Positions 51,301 through 60,144 of a DNA stretch of 64,000 nucleotides are shown one piece after another. This DNA is from a virus. The translations under genes were made by a program, and so were the position numbers. The stretch covers positions 62,001 to 126,000 of IMG/VR virus record IMGVR_UViG_3300024350_000252; one strand, written 5' to 3'. The stretch's first letter is position 1; every line of letters starts with the position of its first letter. Under the pieces are notes generated by a model. The model searched no databases, was not told the DNA's origin, and saw only the letters and a program-made list of their open reading frames with translations.

Positions 51301-54300
51301 ATACGAATGTAGCTCCCTGGTCTACTCCTTTGAAGTTAGAAGCAGGAGCAGTAACAAACATATTTGTGGATTCAGAACTTAATAGAATCTTGTAACCAAA
51401 TTGATCGCCTGCGGAGATTTCTGTACTGTCAGTAAGATAAGAATTAACATTAACAGAATCTATATGTTGAGAAAGTTTATATGTGTTATTGCTATCTCTA
51501 TCATAGATAAACACCGCACCAGTCCTTGGCTGCTCTTCAGGATATTCTATAGACCAAATCGAAGGATTACCTTCCGGTATAGTTCCTTTATCAGAATCTG
51601 CTGCCAATGTATAGTAGCTGTCGTTTCTCCTAACAGTATCTCCTTTGAGATATATTTGATAGGATTTCCAGACACCTTTATACGAATCAAATGTCAGGCT
51701 ATCTGCGTTAGGTGCTCCAATTATTAACTTGCTGCCATCGGCATTAAAACTTAATGAATATCCATACGATGAACCTATTTTAATATTTTCTACATCATCA
51801 GTCGGTTTGATACCAGTTTGTATAGTAGATCCGTCATCTGGGGTAGCTGCTGTTACTGGCAGCATACCTGTATTCAATGAATCAATAGCTTCCCAATAGA
51901 CTGTAGAATCACCAGTAATAACTCCGGGAGTTTCTGTGTTAGGTGATATATCTGATAGAGCTTTGTAATAATTGTTTGTGTGCCAAACAACTGTACCTGC
52001 CGGATAGAATTTGGTGCTGTCAAATATTCCAACAAAACCTTCATCTTGGAAATGCGTCCATTCGATTCCGTTAAATTTATAAAGATATACTCTACCAGTA
52101 TCGTCTAGAGATCCCGGAGCACCAACTGCCATATAATAAGTTTCAGGAACAGCACCAATCGAAGTTCCTAAAATCCTAATTTGATCTCCTACATTATAGC
52201 GTAAACCTTTAACACCAACGGTAGCTGAATATGAACCTTCTGCCCTCGTCAATGTAAAGATAGCACCATTACCCGGCTCGCTGATATCTTCACCAACAAC
52301 ATCGTTATATTGTGCTTCGCCGGAAGATGCTATGCCACTCCAAGAAATTCCTGGTACCGCTGTACCAAAGAAACTAAAATCAGATATAGAAGTATCTGTA
52401 GCTGATGTTACAGCATCGACTCTTATAGTTAAATCATTAGCTGGTGAATATCCGCCTAGTTCAGTTCCGGGAATAGTTATTATTGTACCTGGAGTATAAG
52501 TAACTCGCAACCCTGTAGTAATTGCTCTATCTCTCCAAGGCAGAGCATTTGAAGCAAAATTAGATCCAGTAACTGGTTCCCAGAAATCAGTATCTGTAGG
52601 TAAGATAGGATTATGTGTTTCGTAATACTGTTCATCAGGTGGTGCTATCCCAGTAACTATAGCAGTCACTTTAAAATAGCCTACAGGTAGTACTGGATTA
52701 TATTGATAATAAACTATATCACCTGGATAATATGTAGTGTTGATATCCCAGGCACCTCGTTCAATTCTAGTATCTCTAATACAGGCATAGTATCTACCGT
52801 TATAACTAACAATGCTTCTTGCTGTATATCCCTGACCACTGTTTGTCAAATTAACATCAACATACAAATCCCTAAGTTTTGAAATTTGAAATACCGCTTG
52901 TTCAGATACGAGATTTGATTCTATACCGGTCACATTATTATATGTTTCCGATCCTAAAATTTCACCTAAAGAATTTACTGCGTTGACTGTTACAATAAGA
53001 TCATTTGTAGGTGTTACTCCACCAAGGCGACTACCAACTATCTTGATCCTGTCACCGACCGCGTATCTTGTGCCACCGTTTCTAACTGTTACAACATATC
53101 TATTCAATGCTCTGTTGATGTCAAACGAAGCATTAGAACCGGGTTCGCTGACATCTATACCACTGATGTTTTCAAATATAGCATTATTAAGACCACTGAC
53201 TCCCGATGCTGTTACTCCGAGGATTCCTCCTTCGGCATCTACAGTTGTGACCGTCAATGTAACATCACCACTAGTTCCTTCAATTCCAGCTACTTTAGCT
53301 ATAGATATACCAGAAGCAAAGTATTCACCGTGTCCCGGGCGAGGACTTATAATGGTATCTCGTAAAACATATTGTCCTTCGGAATATTCAAAGATATCGA
53401 TAGCACCTTGATTTCTATAACCTTGATTTATATCATAGATAGATTTGCCTAATGGGTTGGCTTTATGAATTACAGCTGGTTCCCAATCTTGAGAATTAAG
53501 ATTTATCGTACTACCATCACCGTAAATAGATCTAACCGCTCTCCATAGTTTGCCAGCATAAAGAACAGTGTCGTCTTGCTGATAGGTAGCATTTGGATCA
53601 AATGTTTCTCTATAATTACTAGGCACATAAGAAACGTTAGGTGAGCCTATCATCAACCAGCGACCATCTTCGCTAGTTGTCATTACTGTAGCATAAGAAC
53701 CCAGATATGTGCTTTGAAGACCAGAATTAGGTACTAATACCTGTAACGGTATCAAGCCACCCTGGCCCTGAGAATATACTATAACTGCCGACTCTCTAGT
53801 AACATCACCAGAAGTAACAACTGCGCCAGGGTTACCAACAATAGTGTTTCCTCTGCTGGCTAGATAGATCACACTGGCTCCTGTACCTGTCGGGAAAGCG
53901 ATACCGTATTCGGATATCTGTGTAGGATTATATTGTTTCTGTCTATTCAATACTTGCCAATATCCATCTCCACTATCATCTAACCATATCTTAGATCCTA
54001 CCGGTAATAAAGCAATTTTCTTAGATGTAAGATAAGATTGATCATCAATCCTTACTGTTTCAAATGTAGAGATATAACAGAAACTACTTTGATCTATAAC
54101 AGGTTCTTTAGTAGTACCTGCTACAGCTATGATAATCGTCTTAGGATTAACTCCGGCTACCTGATAAAAACCTGTTAGGTTTTCTATGTTAGTCAATCCA
54201 ATAATATCGCCTACTTTAAAATTGTGTACAATATTAGTGATTAACGAAACAAATCCTGTTTCGACTGCTACTGCTTTACCTACTAAGATTGATGTTATAG

Positions 54301-57300
54301 TATATCTATATACATCCCAGCCTGTTGGTAGGGAGGTCAACCATACTAACGAACCTTCTTTAAATATTGTTATATCAAGACTGTATAATTCGTCAAGTGT
54401 AGTAACTGTAAAATCGACGTCGGCAGGATTTACATACCCCGCAGACATATTGTTTATAGGATAGTATTTTGTAGGAAATTTAAATTTCCTAGATCCTATC
54501 TTATAATCAGAGTCTTTTACCAATACAGATGTTTGATACTGCTTAATATCTATTCCTGTTGTATCTAATAACACAGGTTGCGGATTGATATTGATATTTT
54601 CTTTTTTGATCGAAACTTCTATTTCATTAGACTGATCAATACCACCTAGTCTACCTACAAGAAATGCCCATTCTTCATCAAGAACGACAGCATCTGCTTC
54701 GATAGCACTCACCTTGTCAAATATCTTAGTGATAGAATTTGCTGTACCTTTTTCTCTTATGAAGCCTTGGTATAATCTAAATTGAGTTACTTCATCTTCT
54801 GCTATATCCTGTAGGTATTCTCTTTGTTGATACCCAATAGAGTGTTGTGCTAACTTTTTCTGTTCGTTATCGATACCGATATAGTCTAGTTCGAAATAAT
54901 CTTCTATTTGATTGATTTTATAATCAAAATTAGATACTAGACCTTTCTGAGGAAGATTATCTAATCTTTCCCAATTATTAGAATTAAATTCAACGGAACC
55001 TTTTTGAAACTTCAAGCTGGTATAGTAAAACTGTTTGTATTGTACTATATCTCCTAATCTATAATCAGTAAACGGTTTCCAAGTTTCTATATTAACATCG
55101 TCATAGATGAATCCCGGACTTGTGTAGTCACCATCCCAGTCGGTGGTACGGAAACCTGCGACTTTGATTCTTTCTTGTCGATATCCTGGTGCCTTATCAA
55201 ATATAACATCACCAAACACAGTTCTATCATTGAATACAACTACGTGTTCTTTGGTCACATAATTGATTTTAGCAAAATAAATTCCGTCTGTGCTATCAAG
55301 AGGTGTTAGTATAAACTTGTTAAATGTCCTATAAACCTGTATGTCCTTAGGTTGTATTTTTGTCCCGTCACTTCTTTGTATATTATAATCATAAAAATTA
55401 TCAAGTAGATTATCAGCGACTCGACCAACTTTTTCTATAGTGATCGCAGACGCAGACGGGCTTAGTGAAATGATAGAACCATTGGCCCAATTATGAGTAG
55501 TCCAGAACATGAATTCTTTGCAACTAGTTTCCCAATCATTGGGTACTTGTAAATCTGTATTAAAAGATTCAAATACCATTCCCTGGTCTTTGAGATATTC
55601 TCCATAACCAAGAAGGAAATCTACTACAGACTGTAAATCAGCGAATACAGTATTATATGGCAGCACAGCCGGCTGATACTTAGAAAATTTACTTCTGTTA
55701 ATAGCTGTAATCGATCCAACTATGGGAACCGACAGTATAGATACCCAAAGAGAACTTTCAAAATTTTCTGAGCTAGTATGAGCCTGTCTAGATCTGTAAA
55801 ATTTACTTTGATATCTAATCAATGTTCCTGATGGATAGTATTGATTAGCAGTCCACTCTACAAAAGTTTCGCTAACACCGCCTACAGAAAATACAGGATC
55901 ACTAGCTGTAGTCAATGGATGATAATATGTAAAAGCAGAAACTAATGTGTCATAGCCTGTGAGTTTCCAACCCGAAGATGTTTTTTCGATAATTACAGCC
56001 GAATAAGAAACAGTTTCTACTGGTGTGCTAACATTAAAAAATATCTCATAATCTTCAGAAGGAACAAAAATTCCTGAAGTTTTAGATTGAGGACTCTTGC
56101 TATCTAACAAATACTTCTGTTGATTTTTATCTACGAACCCACCTATCTTGTTAGATAATTTTACTTTAAAATTATCAGAATTAAATTTTGAAGCTAATTC
56201 TACAGATGCTACAGAATTAGATTTTAGATAATCAACGACATAATTTACGAGACCTTTTGGTTTTGTAACATCTAGTGTTGATTGATAAACTTCATCTAAA
56301 CTAAGGAATTTTCCTGTAGACGTAGACACCATTTGATCCATATCATTTTTAGTCAACAGCGTTCTGTCAAAATTCAATGATACAGTCTGTAATGGTCGTA
56401 ATAAAATAATTGCTTGTAATAGAGCGAAAGGATATCTGCCACTTTTTCTCCAAGCAGATTCAGCCGGACCTATGTCGCCAAATACAAATGCTTCGGCAGG
56501 CTGTATGATAGCATAATTTATAATCGATCCAGATGACACAGGATCTAATAATCTACCCTCATCGTCAACTGGAAGATAAGAAAGCAAGTTTGGTCTCTTG
56601 AATCTAATATGAGTACCTGCTCTATTACCTTGTCTAATTACACCGTCTCTTATATCTTCCCACAACAATAAGTTTCCACTAGTGTACGGTGCTGGACCAT
56701 ACTCTTCTTCCCACCATGTTGGTTTTTCACTAAAACCTAGCATTTCCCATGGTCGAGTATGAGGAGCATCAGTATCATATAGATAGATATAAATGCCTCG
56801 CCAGTATGCTGGCATTTTTTCAGTTCGAGTTATATCTGTGGCTTTAGAAAAGCTATAGGTGTACTGATTTTCGCTTTCAAAATAGTTATTAGCATAAGGA
56901 TCTATTCCTAATGGATTAGCCCATCTTAAAAATTCTTGATTTAATACACTGTCTAATTGTGCTTTAGTGAATTCACCAGTCTTTCCATAACCGCCCAAAA
57001 GATTATCAAGATCTAAGAAATCAGGATTGTATTGAATCTTGATATTGTTATAAATTCTTTTTTCTAATTCTAAAAGTAGTTCATCTCTGAAATCATCATA
57101 AGCTACTATAATACTACCGTCATGCCCTCTTATCACTCTAGTAGGTTCTAGATATGTGTCGTCGAGATAAATCTCAGGTGTAAATTTTTTATATAATCCT
57201 AATTTAGTAGGAGTCATCGGCATAAAATTAAATGCCGTTGTATAATATTCTTTTATCTGTATCTGATCATTTTCTACTAAGTCTATCAGTAAACGAACAA

Positions 57301-60142
57301 ACCCAAATGTAGAATCAAATTCATAATCTCTACCAACTAAAAGCTGTACGTTGTTGCGATAAACATAAACAGCTTTTAATGATTCAGTAGATAAGTCAAA
57401 TTTCTGAGAAAGAGCAAAAACTTTTATACCTTCGTCTTCTACAGTATAATCGATAGAATTATACGCACCGCTACCAATCATGTCTGAATTAGCAAAAGGC
57501 GAATTACTATTTTTTGATTTGCTAATATGATCGATGATCTGATCAACAAATTTTACTGTATCTAGTTCAAACGGTAATTCTACAGCTAAATTTAAAAATT
57601 CTGATTTATATTTGTCATATTCTAAAGCAGCATAAGAAATAGCCTTGATTACATTAATCTGTCTATCACAGACCAAAGGTAATGATATAGAAGGTACTCC
57701 AGAATGTTTTATAAATCTTCTACCGTAATAGAGGTAATCATCTATATCTCTAAGATTGCTTATACCAGGAAATTGTCCAGAAAAATCTCTAGATAATTCT
57801 ACCATAGATCTTAGATGATCATTAACCTGGCCTAAAGTGAATTGTGCTACATCTTCATTAAGTGGATTTCTTTCTAATGGCAACGGAAATTCATAAAAAC
57901 CTAAATTAGGTTCAGCATCAGAATAAACTTTAATCATCAGTACATCATTTACAGCAAACTCTCTGATAAATGTAAAAGTTCTTTTATCGTTGATGACAGT
58001 ATCTGTGTACGAATCTTTGATTAAATCTCCGTTGAGATAGAAGAGAATTTTTTCTCTAGTAACTTGATCCCAAAAAACAGCATCAAACTCCACTGTGTTT
58101 GTAACTTCAGTAAAGGTATGAGTCTGTATTACTGCCTGACAATAATCTTCATCAAACAATGACCAAGAATTCTTATGTACCCAACTGCCTAGCTCTTTTA
58201 ACAGTCTGTAATAACCAAAATTTATATTTCTTGTTACGACTGTTGGTCCGGACTGATAGGTAAAGTTCTGTGTTTCAAAATCAAAATCAAAAAGTATATC
58301 GCCAGTATTATTGATATTAAGGTAACTGACTGCGAATCCTAATTCTTTGTCCACTACTCCCGCAGGATCAACTTTGTAACTTATCAATCTAGTTCCTTGG
58401 AAACTAGATGTTACATATTTTTGTGTATCTGAAAGGCTGACATTATCGCTATCAAATATATCGAATAATGGTGCTTGGTTGACTGCTAGTTTTTCCTGGC
58501 TCTTCTTCCATACTGTTCCATCAAAATGATACATCTTGCCGGCATTTGTTTTGCCTTTAGTAACGATAAGACATTCTCCAGCTAGTGTTTCACTGTCATC
58601 TGCTTCTACTAGATTTATTTGTTTTCTGTTAACTGTGTTAGTGCTAGTCTGGATCGTGACAAATTTAACAACATAGATCTTGTTATTGACCATATTGTCG
58701 TTGTCTGCTGTAAACAGAACTCTAGCTCCTTCAAACAACGGCACATTGTCGATATTATATCCAGCAGTGCCTTCTATAGTAGAAAACACATCAGTGGTAA
58801 AATCATCGATTAGATCTACGCTGTTCTTGGCTTTAGAACCATGGTTGAAAAGCTGTAGATTAGTTTGGAATTCTATGATAGGACGTTTAGCTCTGCTGTC
58901 TTCAGCTAATCCCGCCGTGGTGCCATTTAATTGGGCAGAATATTCTATGACACTTCTATGGAACCAACGATTGTAACGACTCCATGGATTCTTATCCAAG
59001 CTGGCACGATTGATGGTTATATAATCTTTTTTAGACGGATAGGTAGAAGCATCATCGAATGGTTCTGTGTCAAAAGGCTGATCGTCAAACACCAATGCTC
59101 CGTAAGGATTTGGTATGGGAGGTAACTCTAAATCTGACAAATTAATCAGTTTGATACCTGTGCCTACTCCTTCTACTATCCAATAACCTTTTCTGTAGAT
59201 TTCCGGAGAAGTTTTGCCTACAAATTCTACTCGTAGTCCATTGGTAAATTTTACACCGTTGCTGCTTTGATAATTGAGCTTACCGATAATATCTTTTTCT
59301 ACATCGAGATATGTATTATCTAATACGTTAGCTATCCTAAAAGAACCTATACGGTTGATATTAGTTCCACTTTGATAGTAGAGCATGTCTGGTGCATCAT
59401 TAGGAACTTTAAATGTGATTTTGCCAACTTCAATGCCGTTATTAGTAACACCCTTGTTGTAATCTGATGGTGTTCCTAGCAGTGTTGTAAGATAATCGAT
59501 CGTGTCTGAAGTTCTAATATGGAAACCGTCGCCTGGACAATTAACATTAAATTCATATGTCTGCCCTCGATACAAAGTTATCGCAGGATTTCTTTTTAAT
59601 CCGTCAGGAAAAAATAACCATTCATTCTGTCCTTCGGTTACTACTTTGTATGAAGATACTACTGATTGTTCTTGTCCTAATACCTGTACAGGATCTGGTC
59701 CGGCAGGAAGCCAATAGTATTCTCTATAATTAACAAACTTGTCTAGGTCGAGAGGTGGAGTCCATGTATAGTGCTGCTGACCTGTAGTTAGATCATCTCT
59801 TTCATTTTTGTTATTAAAAAATTTTAATTGATTTTTTAGATCTACATAATCAAAAAGATTTTTAGGTTTTTTATTTTCATCGTAGATCACTACGCCGGGT
59901 TCAAATTGATAAGCGTGTCTTAGGCTTTGAGCGACATCTAAGTAAACGTCACTAGTATTATATGTGCGACCATAATTGCGCCCAATGTAACCGTTTAATC
60001 TATCTAAGGTACCTGGCTGTATTAAAGGATCTAAAGTAGCTGACAAAAATTTGTCATTAGACGAAGACCTAAAAATTTCAGGTAATAGTTCTACGGTCCT
60101 CCTTAGAGGTAAACCACTTTGTTTAAAAACTTTTTTATCCAT
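45317..60142 (-). CDS. Giant mosaic baseplate/adhesin protein (4,941 aa)
   Basis: A single uninterrupted frame of 4,941 residues at the T4 gene 7 position. The N-terminal region (LPEIFRSSSNDKFLSATLD, NGYIGRNYGRTYN) recalls large proteins following gp6 in marine T4-like phages and probably anchors it to the wedge. About six CBM5/12-like modules with a Y-x2-G-x2-V-x-Y...Y...W pattern occur near residues 1440, 1700, 2190, 2465, 2720 and 2840. FG-GAP-like beta-propeller repeats (YSLSFNADGSKLIIGAP) lie at about 2780-3130, with GxGYxxxPxV repeats near 3500 and 3860. A receptor-binding role in the tail is inferred. Uneven size and modular repeats suggest growth by duplication. Confidence 0.9.
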   Translation of the reverse strand: MDKKVFKQSGLPLRRTVELLPEIFRSSSNDKFLSATLDPLIQPGTLDRLNGYIGRNYGRTYNTSDVYLDVAQSLRHAYQFEPGVVIYDENKKPKNLFDYVDLKNQLKFFNNKNERDDLTTGQQHYTWTPPLDLDKFVNYREYYWLPAGPDPVQVLGQEQSVVSSYKVVTEGQNEWLFFPDGLKRNPAITLYRGQTYEFNVNCPGDGFHIRTSDTIDYLTTLLGTPSDYNKGVTNNGIEVGKITFKVPNDAPDMLYYQSGTNINRIGSFRIANVLDNTYLDVEKDIIGKLNYQSSNGVKFTNGLRVEFVGKTSPEIYRKGYWIVEGVGTGIKLINLSDLELPPIPNPYGALVFDDQPFDTEPFDDASTYPSKKDYITINRASLDKNPWSRYNRWFHRSVIEYSAQLNGTTAGLAEDSRAKRPIIEFQTNLQLFNHGSKAKNSVDLIDDFTTDVFSTIEGTAGYNIDNVPLFEGARVLFTADNDNMVNNKIYVVKFVTIQTSTNTVNRKQINLVEADDSETLAGECLIVTKGKTNAGKMYHFDGTVWKKSQEKLAVNQAPLFDIFDSDNVSLSDTQKYVTSSFQGTRLISYKVDPAGVVDKELGFAVSYLNINNTGDILFDFDFETQNFTYQSGPTVVTRNINFGYYRLLKELGSWVHKNSWSLFDEDYCQAVIQTHTFTEVTNTVEFDAVFWDQVTREKILFYLNGDLIKDSYTDTVINDKRTFTFIREFAVNDVLMIKVYSDAEPNLGFYEFPLPLERNPLNEDVAQFTLGQVNDHLRSMVELSRDFSGQFPGISNLRDIDDYLYYGRRFIKHSGVPSISLPLVCDRQINVIKAISYAALEYDKYKSEFLNLAVELPFELDTVKFVDQIIDHISKSKNSNSPFANSDMIGSGAYNSIDYTVEDEGIKVFALSQKFDLSTESLKAVYVYRNNVQLLVGRDYEFDSTFGFVRLLIDLVENDQIQIKEYYTTAFNFMPMTPTKLGLYKKFTPEIYLDDTYLEPTRVIRGHDGSIIVAYDDFRDELLLELEKRIYNNIKIQYNPDFLDLDNLLGGYGKTGEFTKAQLDSVLNQEFLRWANPLGIDPYANNYFESENQYTYSFSKATDITRTEKMPAYWRGIYIYLYDTDAPHTRPWEMLGFSEKPTWWEEEYGPAPYTSGNLLLWEDIRDGVIRQGNRAGTHIRFKRPNLLSYLPVDDEGRLLDPVSSGSIINYAIIQPAEAFVFGDIGPAESAWRKSGRYPFALLQAIILLRPLQTVSLNFDRTLLTKNDMDQMVSTSTGKFLSLDEVYQSTLDVTKPKGLVNYVVDYLKSNSVASVELASKFNSDNFKVKLSNKIGGFVDKNQQKYLLDSKSPQSKTSGIFVPSEDYEIFFNVSTPVETVSYSAVIIEKTSSGWKLTGYDTLVSAFTYYHPLTTASDPVFSVGGVSETFVEWTANQYYPSGTLIRYQSKFYRSRQAHTSSENFESSLWVSILSVPIVGSITAINRSKFSKYQPAVLPYNTVFADLQSVVDFLLGYGEYLKDQGMVFESFNTDLQVPNDWETSCKEFMFWTTHNWANGSIISLSPSASAITIEKVGRVADNLLDNFYDYNIQRSDGTKIQPKDIQVYRTFNKFILTPLDSTDGIYFAKINYVTKEHVVVFNDRTVFGDVIFDKAPGYRQERIKVAGFRTTDWDGDYTSPGFIYDDVNIETWKPFTDYRLGDIVQYKQFYYTSLKFQKGSVEFNSNNWERLDNLPQKGLVSNFDYKINQIEDYFELDYIGIDNEQKKLAQHSIGYQQREYLQDIAEDEVTQFRLYQGFIREKGTANSITKIFDKVSAIEADAVVLDEEWAFLVGRLGGIDQSNEIEVSIKKENININPQPVLLDTTGIDIKQYQTSVLVKDSDYKIGSRKFKFPTKYYPINNMSAGYVNPADVDFTVTTLDELYSLDITIFKEGSLVWLTSLPTGWDVYRYTITSILVGKAVAVETGFVSLITNIVHNFKVGDIIGLTNIENLTGFYQVAGVNPKTIIIAVAGTTKEPVIDQSSFCYISTFETVRIDDQSYLTSKKIALLPVGSKIWLDDSGDGYWQVLNRQKQYNPTQISEYGIAFPTGTGASVIYLASRGNTIVGNPGAVVTSGDVTRESAVIVYSQGQGGLIPLQVLVPNSGLQSTYLGSYATVMTTSEDGRWLMIGSPNVSYVPSNYRETFDPNATYQQDDTVLYAGKLWRAVRSIYGDGSTINLNSQDWEPAVIHKANPLGKSIYDINQGYRNQGAIDIFEYSEGQYVLRDTIISPRPGHGEYFASGISIAKVAGIEGTSGDVTLTVTTVDAEGGILGVTASGVSGLNNAIFENISGIDVSEPGSNASFDINRALNRYVVTVRNGGTRYAVGDRIKIVGSRLGGVTPTNDLIVTVNAVNSLGEILGSETYNNVTGIESNLVSEQAVFQISKLRDLYVDVNLTNSGQGYTARSIVSYNGRYYACIRDTRIERGAWDINTTYYPGDIVYYQYNPVLPVGYFKVTAIVTGIAPPDEQYYETHNPILPTDTDFWEPVTGSNFASNALPWRDRAITTGLRVTYTPGTIITIPGTELGGYSPANDLTIRVDAVTSATDTSISDFSFFGTAVPGISWSGIASSGEAQYNDVVGEDISEPGNGAIFTLTRAEGSYSATVGVKGLRYNVGDQIRILGTSIGAVPETYYMAVGAPGSLDDTGRVYLYKFNGIEWTHFQDEGFVGIFDSTKFYPAGTVVWHTNNYYKALSDISPNTETPGVITGDSTVYWEAIDSLNTGMLPVTAATPDDGSTIQTGIKPTDDVENIKIGSSYGYSLSFNADGSKLIIGAPNADSLTFDSYKGVWKSYQIYLKGDTVRRNDSYYTLAADSDKGTIPEGNPSIWSIEYPEEQPRTGAVFIYDRDSNNTYKLSQHIDSVNVNSYLTDSTEISAGDQFGYKILLSSESTNMFVTAPASNFKGVDQGATFVFENKNGTYKLIQKLDSGQLDPNERFGSNICITPDNQTIAISAEGAESYKTTTFDANDTRFDRFVTNFKDSQGKTGKVYVFDKYVGKFVLSEIFDEGLNTNEDFGKSLSASNDSIIVGSPKYLSLDPAFATTRIGRIQKFTKKAGVKPWTVIRQQTNGIDIDKLKNLAIYDAVNNRKIADLDIIDPFKGKILSIADQDIDYKTSYDPAVYSTGTVDNAIDAGQAWMDDNVGKIWWRTSTAKYLDYEQNDFVYKTANWGSLAYGASIDVYEWVETIYRPSEWAAMTGTTAGFEEGISGTPLYPDDSNYSYKQKLDSITGEVLYNVYYYWVRSKNTLPNNSTKTNSAGVIANYIANPTTAGIPFAAITDVDKISLYNLQGSINTDEFLLNIQFYKTDKNINLVHNEYTLLTEGSDEYPVEDIERKWIDSLVGEDILGRSVPDKDLPEKSKYGIANRPRQSMFINRNKAVQITVDYINNILSRYPLADSISYEYLNLTAPLPKSNLNLYDQSFASYKELSTIATAKIKPALLSANIANGKITSVDVIDGGRGYRVPPYVEIDGSGTGAKIKTVINKLGVVTGVIIENSGTKYINARLNVRPFSVLIESDVNSNGYWAIYSWDDKTETFYKTATQAYDTTKFWIPVDYWKSGFSNTSRIKYTIPGLYRESGLTVEIGDLVRVDEYGSGGWAVFETVDPIATDLQNKYRLVGRKNGTIQIVNKFYNTAAESTGYDLTQSYDSNKYDTSFSIEFRNILKAVKENIFIDELSNEWNKLFFVSIHYIFSEQLYVDWAFKTSFLNATHNVGYFSNRINYKSDNLSSYQKYIEEVKPYRTKIRKYTSRYLGQELASSPISDFDLPPVFDINSQSIVPVDSTRLEIDQYPWKFWKDNHAFVVKDIVLTYSGKNYTSVPKVVIEGGGGNGAEAQAFVSSGVVTHIRMIKHGSGYTSAPTVTLVGGVGTVIENSAKAVAIIGQSKARTFDMSIKFDRYSKTPKFKNLGNNFLETESFVCPGTKNTFTLKYPPTTDKSKIAVFLKHPNTAAGTDGAKLLNSQYLIKIFKTNISGTEVLTGQLLLNAAPPQGATVTVHYEKNDEILDALNRIDKYYQPTSGMLGVEKNTIDGEIISDYSQLVTGIDFGGVIVQGSMFDVGAGWDAVPWGLEGWDSSGDMNTDFYVAADGVNRTFYLPEPPPLGKEITIYLRKKLEYNSVRLDDPFFDYYDGSTIQINGLKEAPEHAVMQTFVGDGSTIAVTIPPGVQIDKDDTLIFRPIESDGTVALVGRNIDTAISGGDLTNIGGAYSTATGKTASEIVLDGQKFISPEQVPAPEENVPGQVLDTLSIKVFHTDRAGAPALLTRIYFGDGQTDLYEIGQKVTERKSVTVYVDKVKKDNGLDYTISFETNQVRFVGVLPPAGSTIEVVSMALGGTEILDYKEFIADGLTRYYLTGASYFETGSIYATVDGQIVDAGFVNSKGQVNDLDQTLVEFGNPPEVNRKISIVVLSAESGSYSPLIKVNDQTITVTDIVQRIYPLESFINLGGSPTSNVLVERNGNLLTTVDTVIEIYSGNDSIKIGLDPFRNPGDIIDSQVKVFVNDNLLIFGIDYGFTAEDNTVTLFGKYDIGDIIRIEDYSNSNYEIKNNNIVFRTDLNLQLGDVLNVKWFEQYTTMDLTRDIFKGGELAYSLEKPVLGVSYVWVYVNGERATQDIDYYLSRNRNEIIFNPSFITTSTDVVEIISGSDMIYREPVSFEIFKDVLNKNYYSRYSLSNIKLVENLNYYDESMTLTDATALPVPKFDQPGIVTIGGEKIQYLAIDGNRLTGLRRGMFGTSVTPLFSAGTEVVITGYTEAIPYKDSQEKEDFVSDGTSLLIGPLTFIPAKSAVDGTGYRKEWPVDSIPEEYGPCDTIEVFVAGRRLNKDPVYVYDQTVGSHSPAGDVLVEAEFSVDGSTPYIRLTSAVEAATRITVVKRTGKLWYDVGNSSATTGEGLSNSKTSIVTFLQQKTTNLP
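52139..53285 (-). repeat. Degenerate internal repeats of about 100 residues in the giant protein gene
   Basis: The encoded region (residues about 2285-2668) holds three diverged copies. They share blocks such as YxVGDxIxIxGxxxGG, P-x-NDLxxxVxAV, VxGxxxSEPG and FxxxRxxxxYxVTVxxxG. Copies are separated by CBM-like and linker segments. The similarity is protein-level; DNA identity is low. The copies show that this part grew by duplication of one strand-rich unit. Confidence 0.55.
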
Positions 60143-60144
60143 TA

